Shown here: positions 13,701 to 24,700 of the stretch, piece after piece
How positions within the stretch are numbered: position 1 is the stretch's first letter
How the letters are laid out: every line of letters starts with the position of its first letter
Assembly (NCBI GenBank): GCA_963082875.1
Contig: OY720102.1
Span: 186,001 to 250,000, forward strand
DNA from: Corella eumyota
Lineage: Eukaryota; Chordata; Ascidiacea; Phlebobranchia; Corellidae
DNA: 64,000 bases
Reading direction: 5' to 3'
Notes under the pieces: model-generated
The model's database searches: none
Seen by the model: only the letters and a program-made list of their open reading frames with translations
What the model was told of the DNA's origin: nothing
Translations under genes and position numbers: made by a program

Positions 13701-16285
13701 CTAGTGAGCGGGGAGTTTTAACGATGACCAAAATCTTGGGAAGTGTCATGACGACAACTTGTTTATGGATGTCCTAAAATAAAATATTAATTAATTTAAA
13801 AAATGTAAAATACTAAGTTAGCAGTTATGATTTAAACTTTATTTTGCTTTTATTAATTAAACAATTAACAATAAACATAATTAACATAAATACAGATGGC
13901 TTCTTCCTGTAAAATACCAGTTACAAAGATTTAATAAAATTGTGTTTTTATAAGAAGTTATATTTAGGTGAATTGAGGTTATTATTGTAACATAATAACA
14001 GCTTGTCATATTTTGTAACGTAAAAAAATACTTTTATTTGTATATAAACATCACCAAACAAAAACTATTTTGTTTATGAAATAAAAACAATTTTAAACCA
14101 GAAAAAAATGAATTGTTTTTAATTAATTAAAATCCTGTCAAGTTAGCAAAACTTTTTAACAACAAATTTGTTAATCTTTAACGATTAAAAAGTTTTTCTG
14201 AGAATTATTTTATTATTCGTTGAATCAAGTATGTAATGACAAAGGCTGATTATTTTATAACAATGGAGAGTAAATAAGAATCTGATTTCAAACATTTCTC
14301 ATTGTTTGCTCATTGTCCATAACAATCAACAGATGGAACCAATTGTTTGAAATTAAATCGATCAAAAAAAAAAAAACTTTTTAAATAAAATTTTTCAAGT
14401 TAATTTTTATTAACAAAAATAAATTTAATTTACGACAATTTTTTGACTAATTAAAAAACAAACTCAGAAAAGATTTTAAAATACAAATTCCAAAATTTTA
14501 TTCTTACAACAGATCAGCCAAATCGTCGCAAACCAAATTGTTATCTTCGTTTAAACATTTTAACAATCTTTAAAACAACAAAGTTAAAGTTTGTTGACTT
14601 TTCATAAATGTTACTCATAAAAAGTTTGTGATTATAATGAAACTTACACAACAACAATCCAATATTTAAATGAATTTAACACAAGAATTAAGAAGAAAAT
14701 TCGATTATTTTGACACCAAATATTCAAAATTAACAAAAATAATTTAAAACCACTTTCTCTTTACTAAATTTCTCTTAATCAGATTAGTTTAATTATTATT
14801 AGAAAACCAACTTAACGTGTTGTTCACAATTTTAATGTGAATATTATTAAAAATAAAAACTTAAATTTAAAATATAAAAAAATCCTAAATAAAATATTTA
14901 AATTTAATTTAACCACTTAAAAGGTAGCACTACTAAAACGTGATGAGACAATGATAATTGTTAGTGTAACAATGGTGGTTATTACCTCATAACAAGACTT
15001 TATGTGTTTCAATAAAATCTGGATATTTTGAATGTTTAAATTCACATCGGTTCGTGCTTTCTTGTGAGCTCTGGCGTTGGTTGGGCGTGGGTCACTGTGA
15101 AAATAATAAATTTTCATTTTATATTTATTTTTACAGCTTTTAGAATTTGATTCTTTATGGCTTATATTATTTACTTTTCACAGAAGGCACGTTATGTTTT
15201 TATAACTAATATTTTGTGGGTTTACTTATTCTTACTTTAAATTTTATTTATTTATGACCTGTTTTAAAGCAAAATAAATAAATTTTTGTTATTGAAATAA
15301 GTCTTATGTGCAACAAGTGTAAAGCTTATGACACAACAACAATGGTATTATTTACTATGACATCACACTTACATTATAAGCATAATGTCGATCAGAGCAA
15401 CTCCATCTGTCAGATCTTCATATTCCAAACTATCGCGATTCAACACAAATTGAAACTAGAAATAGAAATTTAAATTTTACACAAGATATAAGTAAACAAT
15501 CATAACATGAATTTAAATTTTTAATTGAATCTATTAAAGATTAAGCTCGATATTATTTTAAGAGACTAGCTGCTGCAGTTGAGTAAGACCTAGAATTCTG
15601 TAATTGTTTTCAACCCAAGGTCTTAGGTTTGATTTTCACTGATGGTATGTTAAAGCATATGTGAGTAAGACCTGAGGTCCTGGGTTTGATTTCCAATGCC
15701 GGCATGTTGTAGCATTCTTAAGTAAGACCTAAGGTCTTAGGTTTGATTTTTGCTGCTGGCATGTTGTAACATTCTTAAGTAAAACCTGAGGTCTTAGGTT
15801 TGATTTTTGCTGCTGGCATGTTGTAACAATCTTAAGTAAAACCTGAGATCCTGGGTTTGATTCCCACTGCTGGCATGTTGTAACATTCTTAAGTAAGACC
15901 TGAGGTCCTGGGTTTGATTCCCACTGCTGGCATGTTGTAACAATCTTAAGTAAAACCTGAGATCCTGGGTTTGATTCCCACTGCTGGCATGTTGTAACAA
16001 TCTTAAGTAAGACCTGAGGTCCTGGGTTTGATTCCCACTGCTGGCATGTTGTAACAATCTTAAGTAAAACCTGAGGTCTTAGGTTTGATTTTCACTGATG
16101 GTATGTTAAACCATATGTAAGACCTGAGGTCCTGGGTCTGATCCCCACTGTCAGCATTCAAATTCAACCATTCCATTAAGCCTAAAATTATACCAAGTTA
16201 CTACCACCATCAAAAAAGTTTTTACCCATTGCACGAGAGGAGAGTCCATGAACTTTGACACAGGGTCATCATCTTTTCGCTCCAT
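1708..16285 (-). CDS. ccdc88: CCDC88 family protein (Girdin/Daple orthologue)
   Basis: About 36 exons, roughly 1,790 codons: 16226-16285, 15373-15455, 14986-15094, 13645-13773, 13099-13182, 12579-12719, 11920-12071, 11425-11506, 11113-11290, 10852-10978, 10612-10747, 10200-10336, 10046-10123, 9842-9931, 9556-9687, 9193-9318, 8853-9083, 8556-8693, 8301-8420, 7989-8141, 7594-7757, 7333-7479, 6824-6962, 6616-6747, 6342-6503, 5936-6193, 5734-5852, 5496-5628, 5231-5430, 4808-4905, 4481-4699, 3474-3572, 3246-3308, 3026-3135, 2514-2885, 1708-2181. The first six encode a HOOK domain (MDSPLVQW, LLLLVLGCAVQ, WTDISDEDLE). A long coiled coil follows (LKKQSLKMAQLEQDK). Next come the family signature RRQKEKLEEKIMDLYR, then LGSMAYSTNALNY, and a low-complexity tail ending WYEYGCV. 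HOOK-coiled-coil proteins of this family link Wnt/Dishevelled, G proteins and actin. The final GCV matches the Daple ligand for the Dishevelled PDZ domain. I did not recognise a G-alpha-binding (GBA) motif. The exon lengths do not sum to a multiple of three, so at least one boundary is off. Confidence 0.92.
7018..7265 (-). mobile_element. tRNA-derived SINE, old diverged copy
   Basis: Shares TTACCCCGACCCAGTCTCGA and the GATAATTATGCTNCTAATT core with the other copies, but has many substitutions and a poor head. It lies in a CCDC88 intron. Confidence 0.65.
11551..11833 (+). mobile_element. tRNA-derived SINE, near full length
   Basis: Starts CCGGCAGCGTGAAGTAGTAG. It has B-box GTGTTCAATCCCCACTG and the core CTGCTGAGCCAGCACTTAAT, and ends GTCGCGCATTCAACTTTCCC followed by an A-rich tail. 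It lies in a CCDC88 intron, antisense to the gene. Confidence 0.85.
12115..12172. repeat. short direct duplication
   Basis: The stretch AACTTAGTAAAAGCAACAA occurs twice, about 40 bases apart, in a CCDC88 intron. Confidence 0.6.
13774..14985. other. long AT-rich CCDC88 intron
   Basis: About 1.2 kb between the second-last and last HOOK-domain exons by coordinate. I see only AT-rich sequence: no SINE, no convincing exon and no tandem repeat. Confidence 0.5.
15575..16165 (+). repeat. 57-bp minisatellite related to the SINE B-box region
   Basis: About nine to ten head-to-tail copies of a 57-bp unit. The best-kept parts are GGTCCTGGGTTTGATTCCCA and CTGCTGGCATGTTGTAAC and CTTAAGTAAGACCTGA. Outer copies are more diverged than the four or five central ones. 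The array lies in the first CCDC88 intron. Because 57 is divisible by three, it stays open in several frames and mimics a repetitive protein. The unit lines up with the SINE segment around GGGTTCAATCCCCACTGCT. Confidence 0.85.
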
Positions 16286-16529
16286 CTTATAAGGTCAAAG
16301 ATCAACCAATATTTAGAGACACAAAGGTTGGGTTAAAGGTTAATATGTCATTCGTTAAATGCATTAATTCATTGTTAATTGTGTCGTTTATTTTAATACT
16401 ATTTGTTTTTATTTACATTTGTCTGTAAAAAAAGTTTTAAATTGTAGGTTTTAGTTAATATACCAAACTTAAAAGTATTTCAATTCATGACTGATATAAT
16501 TCCAGTCTTGTCTGCTTGTCAGCTTTTTA

Positions 16530-16803
16530 TATATATTTTTTTGTATTTATCTTTATCCTCGATGTGGGAACATAGAGTAACATCAGTTACACCGACCCAG
16601 TCTTGAGTTGACTGTGGCAGTTTGGGATATTATAGATTATAATTGCCAAATAATTATGCTGCTGATTAAGTATTGGCTCAGCAGGAGTTTATATTGTTTA
16701 TAGTGCCCTACTTAAGGGCGCTACAGTATGAGAGCAGTGGGGATTGAACCCACGACCTCATGGTGGTATAGCGAGTGTTCTTACCACTACACCACGCTGC
16801 CAG
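16530..16803 (-). mobile_element. tRNA-derived SINE, near full length
   Basis: Minus-strand copy with head CAGCGTGGTGTAGTGGTAAG, B-box GGGTTCAATCCCCACTGCTC and the usual tail CCACATCGAGGATAAAGATA. A short deletion removes part of the tail-side segment. Confidence 0.85.
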
Positions 16804-17361
16804 TTTAATAAACTGCAGCAGCAACAGAACAATTACCAATAATATTTAACGTCTGAATGGAATGTGTTAATATCATAACTTAACAACAAGCATTATAAAC
16901 TTGGCATTAAACACGTGGCTGCATGGCAATACTTTAAACAAAAACTAAAATCCTCTGTCTGTCTGTTTATTTATCAGTTTATGAACTTGGATTTATAATT
17001 TAAACCTCAAAAATGTACAAACTTATATTTTAATAAAAACTCTCACTAACTATTACGTTCAATTGTTTAACAAAGCTTATTATCCCTTAATTACCTGGGT
17101 ACAGGTGACAATCAAATAACAATGAGGTAACAATCCACCTTTGTCTGTTACTACCTTAAACAATAACCGTAATAAACAGAGCTCGTAACACAAACATGTT
17201 GGCGCACCAACGTTTTAACTTTATCCTCGAAATCTGTACTCGGCCCTCCTGTGAAAGTTACATTTAAATATTTAACAGAGTTAACTTTAGTTTAATAATA
17301 ACGTATAAGTATTAAAACATTAAATATATCGGGTATAACCTTACTGAATCAGTATTCTGTT

Positions 17362-17570
17362 GCAGTGGTTAGAACACTTGGTTTTACTTCAACAGGCTTT
17401 TGGTGTGAGTCCCACTGCATTCATGCTTTAGGGCTTTTTTGTACGCTCTTGTTTATTTTAAATAATAATATCACAAACTAGCAAAGTTAACTCAAGACTA
17501 GGTTGGGGTAACTGATGTTACTCTATGTTTAGGTCGTGAAGTCGACCTTTCCACATAAAGGATGAACAAA
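17362..17570 (+). mobile_element. diverged tRNA-derived SINE
   Basis: The head reads TTGCAGTGGTTAGAACACTT with a weak B box (GTGTGAGTCCCACTGC). The core is partly lost. The tail GTTACTCTATGTTTAGGTCG and GACCTTTCCACAT is retained. Confidence 0.65.
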
Positions 17571-17967
17571 TTTAAAAAAGTTACATTTTTCTTTAAAATC
17601 CAAATCATCTGTCAAAAAATAACAACATTTATTATCTACCGATAAACAAAAAACAATAATAATACTGTAATAATTTAAAGTTAAAAACTTTTAATAAAAA
17701 GTGAAGATTTGCAAGCAGACTCCTTTAACATTATTGCTGTGAATTTGCATTAAAACTGCATTTGCATTGCTAACACTTTAACAACCAAAATAAGTTCAAT
17801 TTTTTACGATAAAAAATAACAGAATTCTTTAATAGAAAACACAATAAAAAAGTTTATATAAAATGTACAAAAATAGTTACCCCAACTTATAAAACGCCCG
17901 CATTATGTATAGGTAAAACTTAAAGAGGTAAACATAATTATGATTAAAAAAAAACAAATAATTAGCA

Positions 17968-18527
17968 CCGATTATATGACGTCACAACCAAGTTTATATG
18001 ATGTCACAACCAAGTTTATATGATGTCACAACCAAGTTTATATGACGTCACAATCAAGTTTATATGATGTCACAAACAAGTTTATATGTCACAACCAAGT
18101 TTATATGATGTCACAAACAAGTTTATATGATGTCACAACCAAGTTTATATGATGTAACAAACAAGTTTATATGATGTCACAACCAAGTTTATATGATGTC
18201 ACAACCAAGTTTATATGATGTCACAACCAAGTTTATATGATGTAACAACCAAGTTTATATGATGTCACAAACAAGTTTATATGATGTCACAACCAAGTTT
18301 ATATGATGTCACAACCAAGTTTATATGATGTCACAACCGAATTTATATGACGTCACAACCAAGTTTATATGATGTCACAACCGAATTTATATGACGTCAC
18401 AACCGAATTTATATGACGTCACAACCAAGTTTATATGATGTCACAACCGAGTTTATATAATGTCACAACCAAGTTTATATGATGTCACAACCAAGTTTAT
18501 ATGATGTCACAACCGAATGACGTCACA
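17968..18527 (+). repeat. 22-bp minisatellite containing TGAYGTCA words
   Basis: About 25 copies of AAGTTTATATGATGTCACAACC. Some copies have TGACGTCA in place of TGATGTCA, a CRE/ATF-type palindrome. It ends about 200 bases short of the PTK7 stop codon on its downstream side. Confidence 0.92.
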
Positions 18528-18728
18528 ATAAAATCAAAAAGCACCAAAATCGACAATTCTTGATCACAGTGGAAAGGACAATGGCACAAATCAGTTACAA
18601 CAGCTGCACAGATTCAAATGGGTTACAACCCTTGCTACGACAACCTGTGGCATCACAAATGTGTCAAAACTATTGTCCATGGCACAAACTGGTCACAACC
18701 CAAGTTGATAGTAATCCTTGTGCAAGGT

Positions 18729-21700
18729 TTAGTCTTCATCCCCAGTAATTATGACCTCACAATCATCGTTGACAATCGCTTTTGTTTTGTTACTGTCCGT
18801 GTTGGTTGAAATAATGGACTGAAGCTTTTTCGTAATTTGTCGAATATCTGGACGGTTGCCGGGCAACGGAGCGCGACATTTGTTGATCAACGAAGTGATT
18901 CGACGGGAGTTCTCTAGCGCTGGTAGTGGTGGAATTTCACCATTTTCTAGTTCTGAAAATTAAAAAAAAATGTTTTTAATGAAAATCCTTTTAAACTTAA
19001 ATTTAAAATCCAAATAAAATATTTCGTCACCTTTTAGAAATTCTTCGTCGCTATAATCCTGAAAAGGTAGTTCCCCTAGTGTGAAAACCTCCCAGCAAGA
19101 AACCCCGAAAGCAAAAACATCAGATTTCATCGAGTATTCGCTCTGGGAAAGCACCTCTGGGGGAACCCACCTTAAGGGTAATTCCCTTTCCTCGTGGTCA
19201 ACATATTCACTGCAGAAGAAAATATTTTAGAAAAAAATCTATTTTTTTTGAAAAGGAAATTGTATTTTTTTGAGTATTTTTTAAAAAGGAATTGTGACAT
19301 TAGACCAAAACCCCATTTTATTGTCAAAAAGAAATTTTATATTTACCCCTTTTACCACCCCCCCCCCCCTTAAAAAAAACAAACTTAAAAATGCATTTCA
19401 ATTTCCTTCCCAAAAAATTAAGTTTTTTTAAATTTATACAATATACAAAAATTAATTCTAAAATTATTTAAAAGTAAAAACAACAATAACTAGAAATTAT
19501 AAATTAAATCCAACATCAACTTGAAGTTCTTACTTCTCAAATCCCTCCAGATTGAGTCCAAGGAACGAGATTTTAACGAGAAGTTGGGAACTGACGACAC
19601 AATTCCTGGTGGCAATATCTCCATGCACCAATCCTTGTTTGTTCAGGTGGGCCAACCCACTTGCTAGCTGACTGCATATGCTCATCTGATAACAACAATA
19701 AATGAGTAACACTTGATATAATGGAGCTTAGTGGCAGATATATAATTTGTAAATCCAAAATGAACTCAAAAATATATTTGTTGTAACCACATTAGGACAA
19801 GTGACACAACACATGAGGTCGTGGGTTCAATCCCTGCAGCTTTGGGTGAGGCGATATAAACGGTATAAACTCCGCTGAGCCAGCACCTAAACAGCAGCTT
19901 AACATTATCGGGTAATTATAATCTATATAATATCCCATACTGCGAAGCCAGCTCTAGACTGGGTCAGGGAAACTGATATTCGACTTTCTCACATCGAGGA
20001 TAACGTTATAAATGGTGACAATAAAATATAAAATCTGATTTGGTTAACAAATTGTTTTAATTTTAAATCTTTTTCTACCAACCTTGTGATTTTTTGTCAA
20101 CTTGGGGACTTTCCCTTCTCTAGAAGCTTGAAGACAAAGTTTTAGAATTCCCTGAAAAAACCAAAATTAAATTTAAAAAAAAGTTAAAAAATTAGAAATT
20201 AAATTTTAAAGTTCTCACCCATTCCAGATATTCAGTGATGAGGTAGGTTGGTTCGCTGCCATGGTTACTGTTGTCTTCAGGATCGTTGCCATGGTTACTA
20301 AGAGCCAACAATCTAACAATGTTGTCGTGCGAGGACAAACGTAAAATGTTGACCTCTCGATTGAACTCTGACCTAAGGTCATCACTAAAATTAAATTTTA
20401 AAACTTTTTAAATATTTTTTTGATATTTAAAAAAAAAAAAATTTTTTAATTTTTTTAAAGAAAATTTTAAATTTTAACTTAAACTTAAACAACTTAAGAT
20501 TTAGTTTAGGTTTAAGATATGAAAACTATGCTGCCCATATAATAAGGGTTATAAATTTACCTTAAATCTTGTTCAAAACTCTTCACCATGACGAGGATAT
20601 CTTCCTCCAGATCAGGGAACAAACCCGGGGCTTTCGACAAAAAAACTTTTCCAAATTTACCCCGACCTAAATTAATATAAATTTAATTTAAAAATTTAAA
20701 ATTTGAATATATTTAAAAGGTTTACTTATAAAGTTATCCTTGATATGGAAAGGTCGACTTCATGACCTAAACATAAAGTAACATCAGTTACCCCGACCCA
20801 GTCTTAAGTTGTCTGTGGTAGTTTGGGATATTATTGATCATAATTGCCCGATAATTATGCTGCTGATTGGTTTTGGCTTGGAAGGAGTTCATACCGTTTA
20901 TAGCGCTTTACTTAAGAGTGCTAAAACAAGAAGGGGAAGGGAATTGAACCCTAGACATCATGTAGTGAATCAATCAAGGGGTTCCAACCACCATACTGCA
21001 GGTCTAAAACAACTTTGTATTTGTATCAAATATTAAAATCCCGAACTCACCGATTAAAGTGAGAGAATTGATATTAGAAGAAGGGTAATCCAGGGTTTCC
21101 AAACTTTTCCCCAAAGTTGACAGATCTCTCATCTGAATATCGTTGTCATGGTTACCTGCAACATCACCGTTTGTTCCTGTTGTAAAGAATAGAGTTTATT
21201 ATTTGTACAATAAATTAAAAAATGAAATTTATTCTAAATTTTTATTTAATTTTACCGTTTATCATCACTTCCGTTTCCTCTTGGGTGTTTGTGTCCTTTC
21301 TTTTCTTTTTGTGTTTTCCCCTGGAATACAAAAAAACAAAAGTTAAAAACAATACTAAAAATTGCCATGTAAAAGGTGTTTTAAATATAATTAAAATTAG
21401 TTTACAATCTTAATGTATAAAGTCCTACAATATCAATTACATTTACTAAACTTAAAAAGTAATATCAACAAAATGGTTAACAAACAGACAAGGTGACTAC
21501 AGCAGCAAGATTTAATCTAAAAACCTTTTAAATCAAAATTAAGAAAGATTTTAACGAACCTGCAGTAAATGATGAGAGCAACTGTAAGAAGGATGTAAGC
21601 AACTCCTCCACTCACTGAGAGGGCGATCGTTTGAATCATCTGGTTGGGGTTGCTATTATCCTCACTTGTGATGTCATAATTCGATGTATCGTCTAAAAAT

Positions 21701-24700
21701 AATATTAAAATGTAATTTTTTTATTTGATATTCTAATACTTTACTGTTATTATTGTTTACACCTATAAATCAAGTAGCCTAAAGAACTAAATGCCTCCAC
21801 AGGCAAATATTTGTTGCAACCACAATACAACAACAAATTTATTAAAAAATTTGCTCTAAAAGTCTGTAGGAGGGGTTTAGTCTTACCAAAATAATCTTAA
21901 AAGACATATTATATGACATCCTCTGTTTCAAAAAATTTATTTCAACAAAATTGGATTTATTTAAAGTGTTCAACTTACCAGCTTCAGTTACAAACAATTC
22001 TGCCGATCTCTGGACTTGGATTTGGTCGCAAACTCGGTAAACACAAACATACAACCCCCTGTCGGTTACCTTGGGGTTTGTAATCACCAACGAACCGTTT
22101 AGAATCACGTAAGTTTTTTGTTGCTGGTCCCGAGTTGCGAAAGTGTAATTGTGGTTTTTAAATCTCCATAAAACCTGGGTTAAAATTTAAGTTAAATTTC
22201 GTGTAAACAACAGTGTTCGGTTTTTGTATTTATATTTTTTTATGCATTAATAAAAGTGACAAGAAAGAAGTTTATAATACACTACGCATTAATAAGTTCA
22301 GAAAAATGATAATTTTATTTTTTAAAACCTAAAATTACTGAATATTTATGAATTAACATTATAACTTGGCATGGTCACCAAACCAACATTTACAAAGCTA
22401 TAATAAAAAGTTACTTTTAAAAGATTTCAGGACAATAAAAATGTTAAAATTATTAAATTAAATATTTAAAAAGTGAAAGAAAATATTTTCAAACCTGGGT
22501 TTTGTTGTTGTTAGCTTTGCAGTTCAACAAAACATTATTCACATTATCGAAAACCGTCGTGTTTTCCGGTTCAACGATTATCCTTGTCTTCTCAACAACC
22601 TTGACCTCGATGACCTTCTCGGTGAACTTTGGCCCATCCCGACCTTCACATTTGTAATGACCTGCATCGTCGAAGGTCACAGGATTAAAGGTCAAAGTTG
22701 CTGAGTCCTCCACCAAAATTCCTTTAAAAGAAAACATAAAAAATTGAATAAAGACAAAATGACATCACAATAAAAGTAATGACATCACAATAAAGATGAT
22801 GACGTCACAATAAAAGTAATGACATCACAATAAAGATGATGACATCACAACAAAGATAATGACATCACAATAAAAGTAATGACATCACAATAATGATGAT
22901 GACATCACAATAAAGATGATGACATCACAATAATGATGATGACATCACAATAAAGATGATGACATCACAACAAAGATGATGACATCACAACAAAGATGAT
23001 GACATCACAATATCAAATTGATGACAAACCATTTATTTTGTTCCATGAAACTTGTGGGTTTTTACTTCCCTCAATTTTACAAAATATTTTCACTTTCGAT
23101 CCTTCCTCGAAACATTTGTTCGTGAGTTGGGGAGAGATTTTAAAACTTTCTGAAATCCAAGTTAAATAAAATCAAAACTACTATAAATAAACCTAATTTT
23201 AATTTATTTATTGATCTATTAAAGGTGTTGTGCTTAAATACTTGAATTAAAGCTAACTTAACCATTATTAAAAACACCATTAACCAATTTGAACTAACCA
23301 TTTACAACCAGCAAAGTCTGGTTCGATCTTGCATCCCCGATCTCACTTTTAGCCTCACAAAAATAAATTCCTTTGTCTGCTGATGTAACATCTTTGATCA
23401 CCAACTCCTTCCCCTTCATTATCTGTTAATTAAAGTAAAGTTTATATTAAGAATCAAACCCAGGATCTTAGGTCTTACTTAATGATGCTACAACATGCCA
23501 GCAGTGGGAATCAAACCCAGGATCTCAGGTCTTACTTAAGGATGCTACAACATGCCAGCAGTGGGAATCAAACCCAGGATCTCAGGTCTTACTTAAGGAT
23601 GCTACAACATGCCAGCAGTAGGAATCAAACCCACAACCTCAGGTCTTACTTAAATATGCTACAACATGCCAACAGTGAGAGTTAAACCTCAAACCTTTAG
23701 GTCATAGAAAATATGGATTGACTTATGTCACAAGTGACCAAAACGCTCAAGCTATTTTTTATATAAATTTCTTACATATTTGCTTTGAGATTTTTCAGAA
23801 TTTCTCTCTACCTTGTACCAAGTAATTTCAGGTGTGGGAATCCCCCTACAGGGACATTCCCATGTTGCAGTGCTTCTCTCATTGATGGTTTGGTCGAAAA
23901 GTTTGGAACAAATTGGCTTCACTGAAAATTAATTGGAAACACTTTGAGTTAGAATTCAAATATTTACAAAATCATTTTATTTTAAGTTTTACATCAACTT
24001 AAAAACTTTGTTTACAAACAAACAGATGAATCACCGGCAGCGTGGTGTAGTGGTAAGAACACTTGCTACACCACACATAAGGTCGTGGGTTCAATCTCCA
24101 CTGCTCTCATGCTGTAGCGCCCTTGAGTAAGGAGCTATAAATGGTAGGAACTCCTGCTGAGCCAGCAATTAATCAGCAGCATAATTAACGGGCAATTATA
24201 ATCCATAATATCCCAAACTGCCACAGGCAACTCGAGACTGGGTCGAAGTAACTGGTGTTACTTTATGTTTAAGTCGCGCATTCGACTTTCCCACATTGAG
24301 GATAACAATATATACAAAAAAAAAGAATAACATATTACCAAAACCCTTGTTTGAAACAATATTTTACTGACAATAAATAATTTTTTATTAACCCCCCTTT
24401 TACCCAAAAACCCCACTTCTGGAAAACACTCTTTCAATTTAGAAATGTCTTTAACCCAAGTATCAGTAACGAGTCCATTATGTAAAATGGTTTCAATATC
24501 TTGGGATAATACTGTCTTAATATTTTCAAAATCAAATTGTTTACCTTCTATAGAGAAGGTCATATTCATGGTCACCTTGCCAGCAATGTTCTCAGCCAGG
24601 CAAGTATAAACTCCTTCATCGCTTTTAAGTGTGTTAGTGAAAAGAAGAATCCCGTCCGAACTACTAATATGATCCGAGTCTTCACCTAAAAACAACTTTA

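Larger units (their letters stand above)
16286..18728. other. intergenic region between CCDC88 5' end and PTK7 3' end
   Basis: Holds the presumed CCDC88 promoter or 5'UTR (not resolved), two SINE copies, a 22-bp minisatellite and the PTK7 3'UTR. I see no further gene. Confidence 0.5.

Noticed and set aside
15794-16057. Repetitive 19-residue open reading frame (and its like at 23482-23685)
   Set aside because: It is the 57-bp minisatellite read in frame. 57 is a multiple of three, so the array stays open by arithmetic, with no start context, splice signals or domain.
17968-18527. CRISPR-like array
   Set aside because: Units are contiguous without unique spacers, and the DNA is animal. It is a plain minisatellite.
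24033-24110. tRNA genes at the A-box/B-box regions of the SINEs
   Set aside because: The heads do not fold into a full cloverleaf and are followed by the shared SINE body and tail; the same unit recurs more than 20 times.
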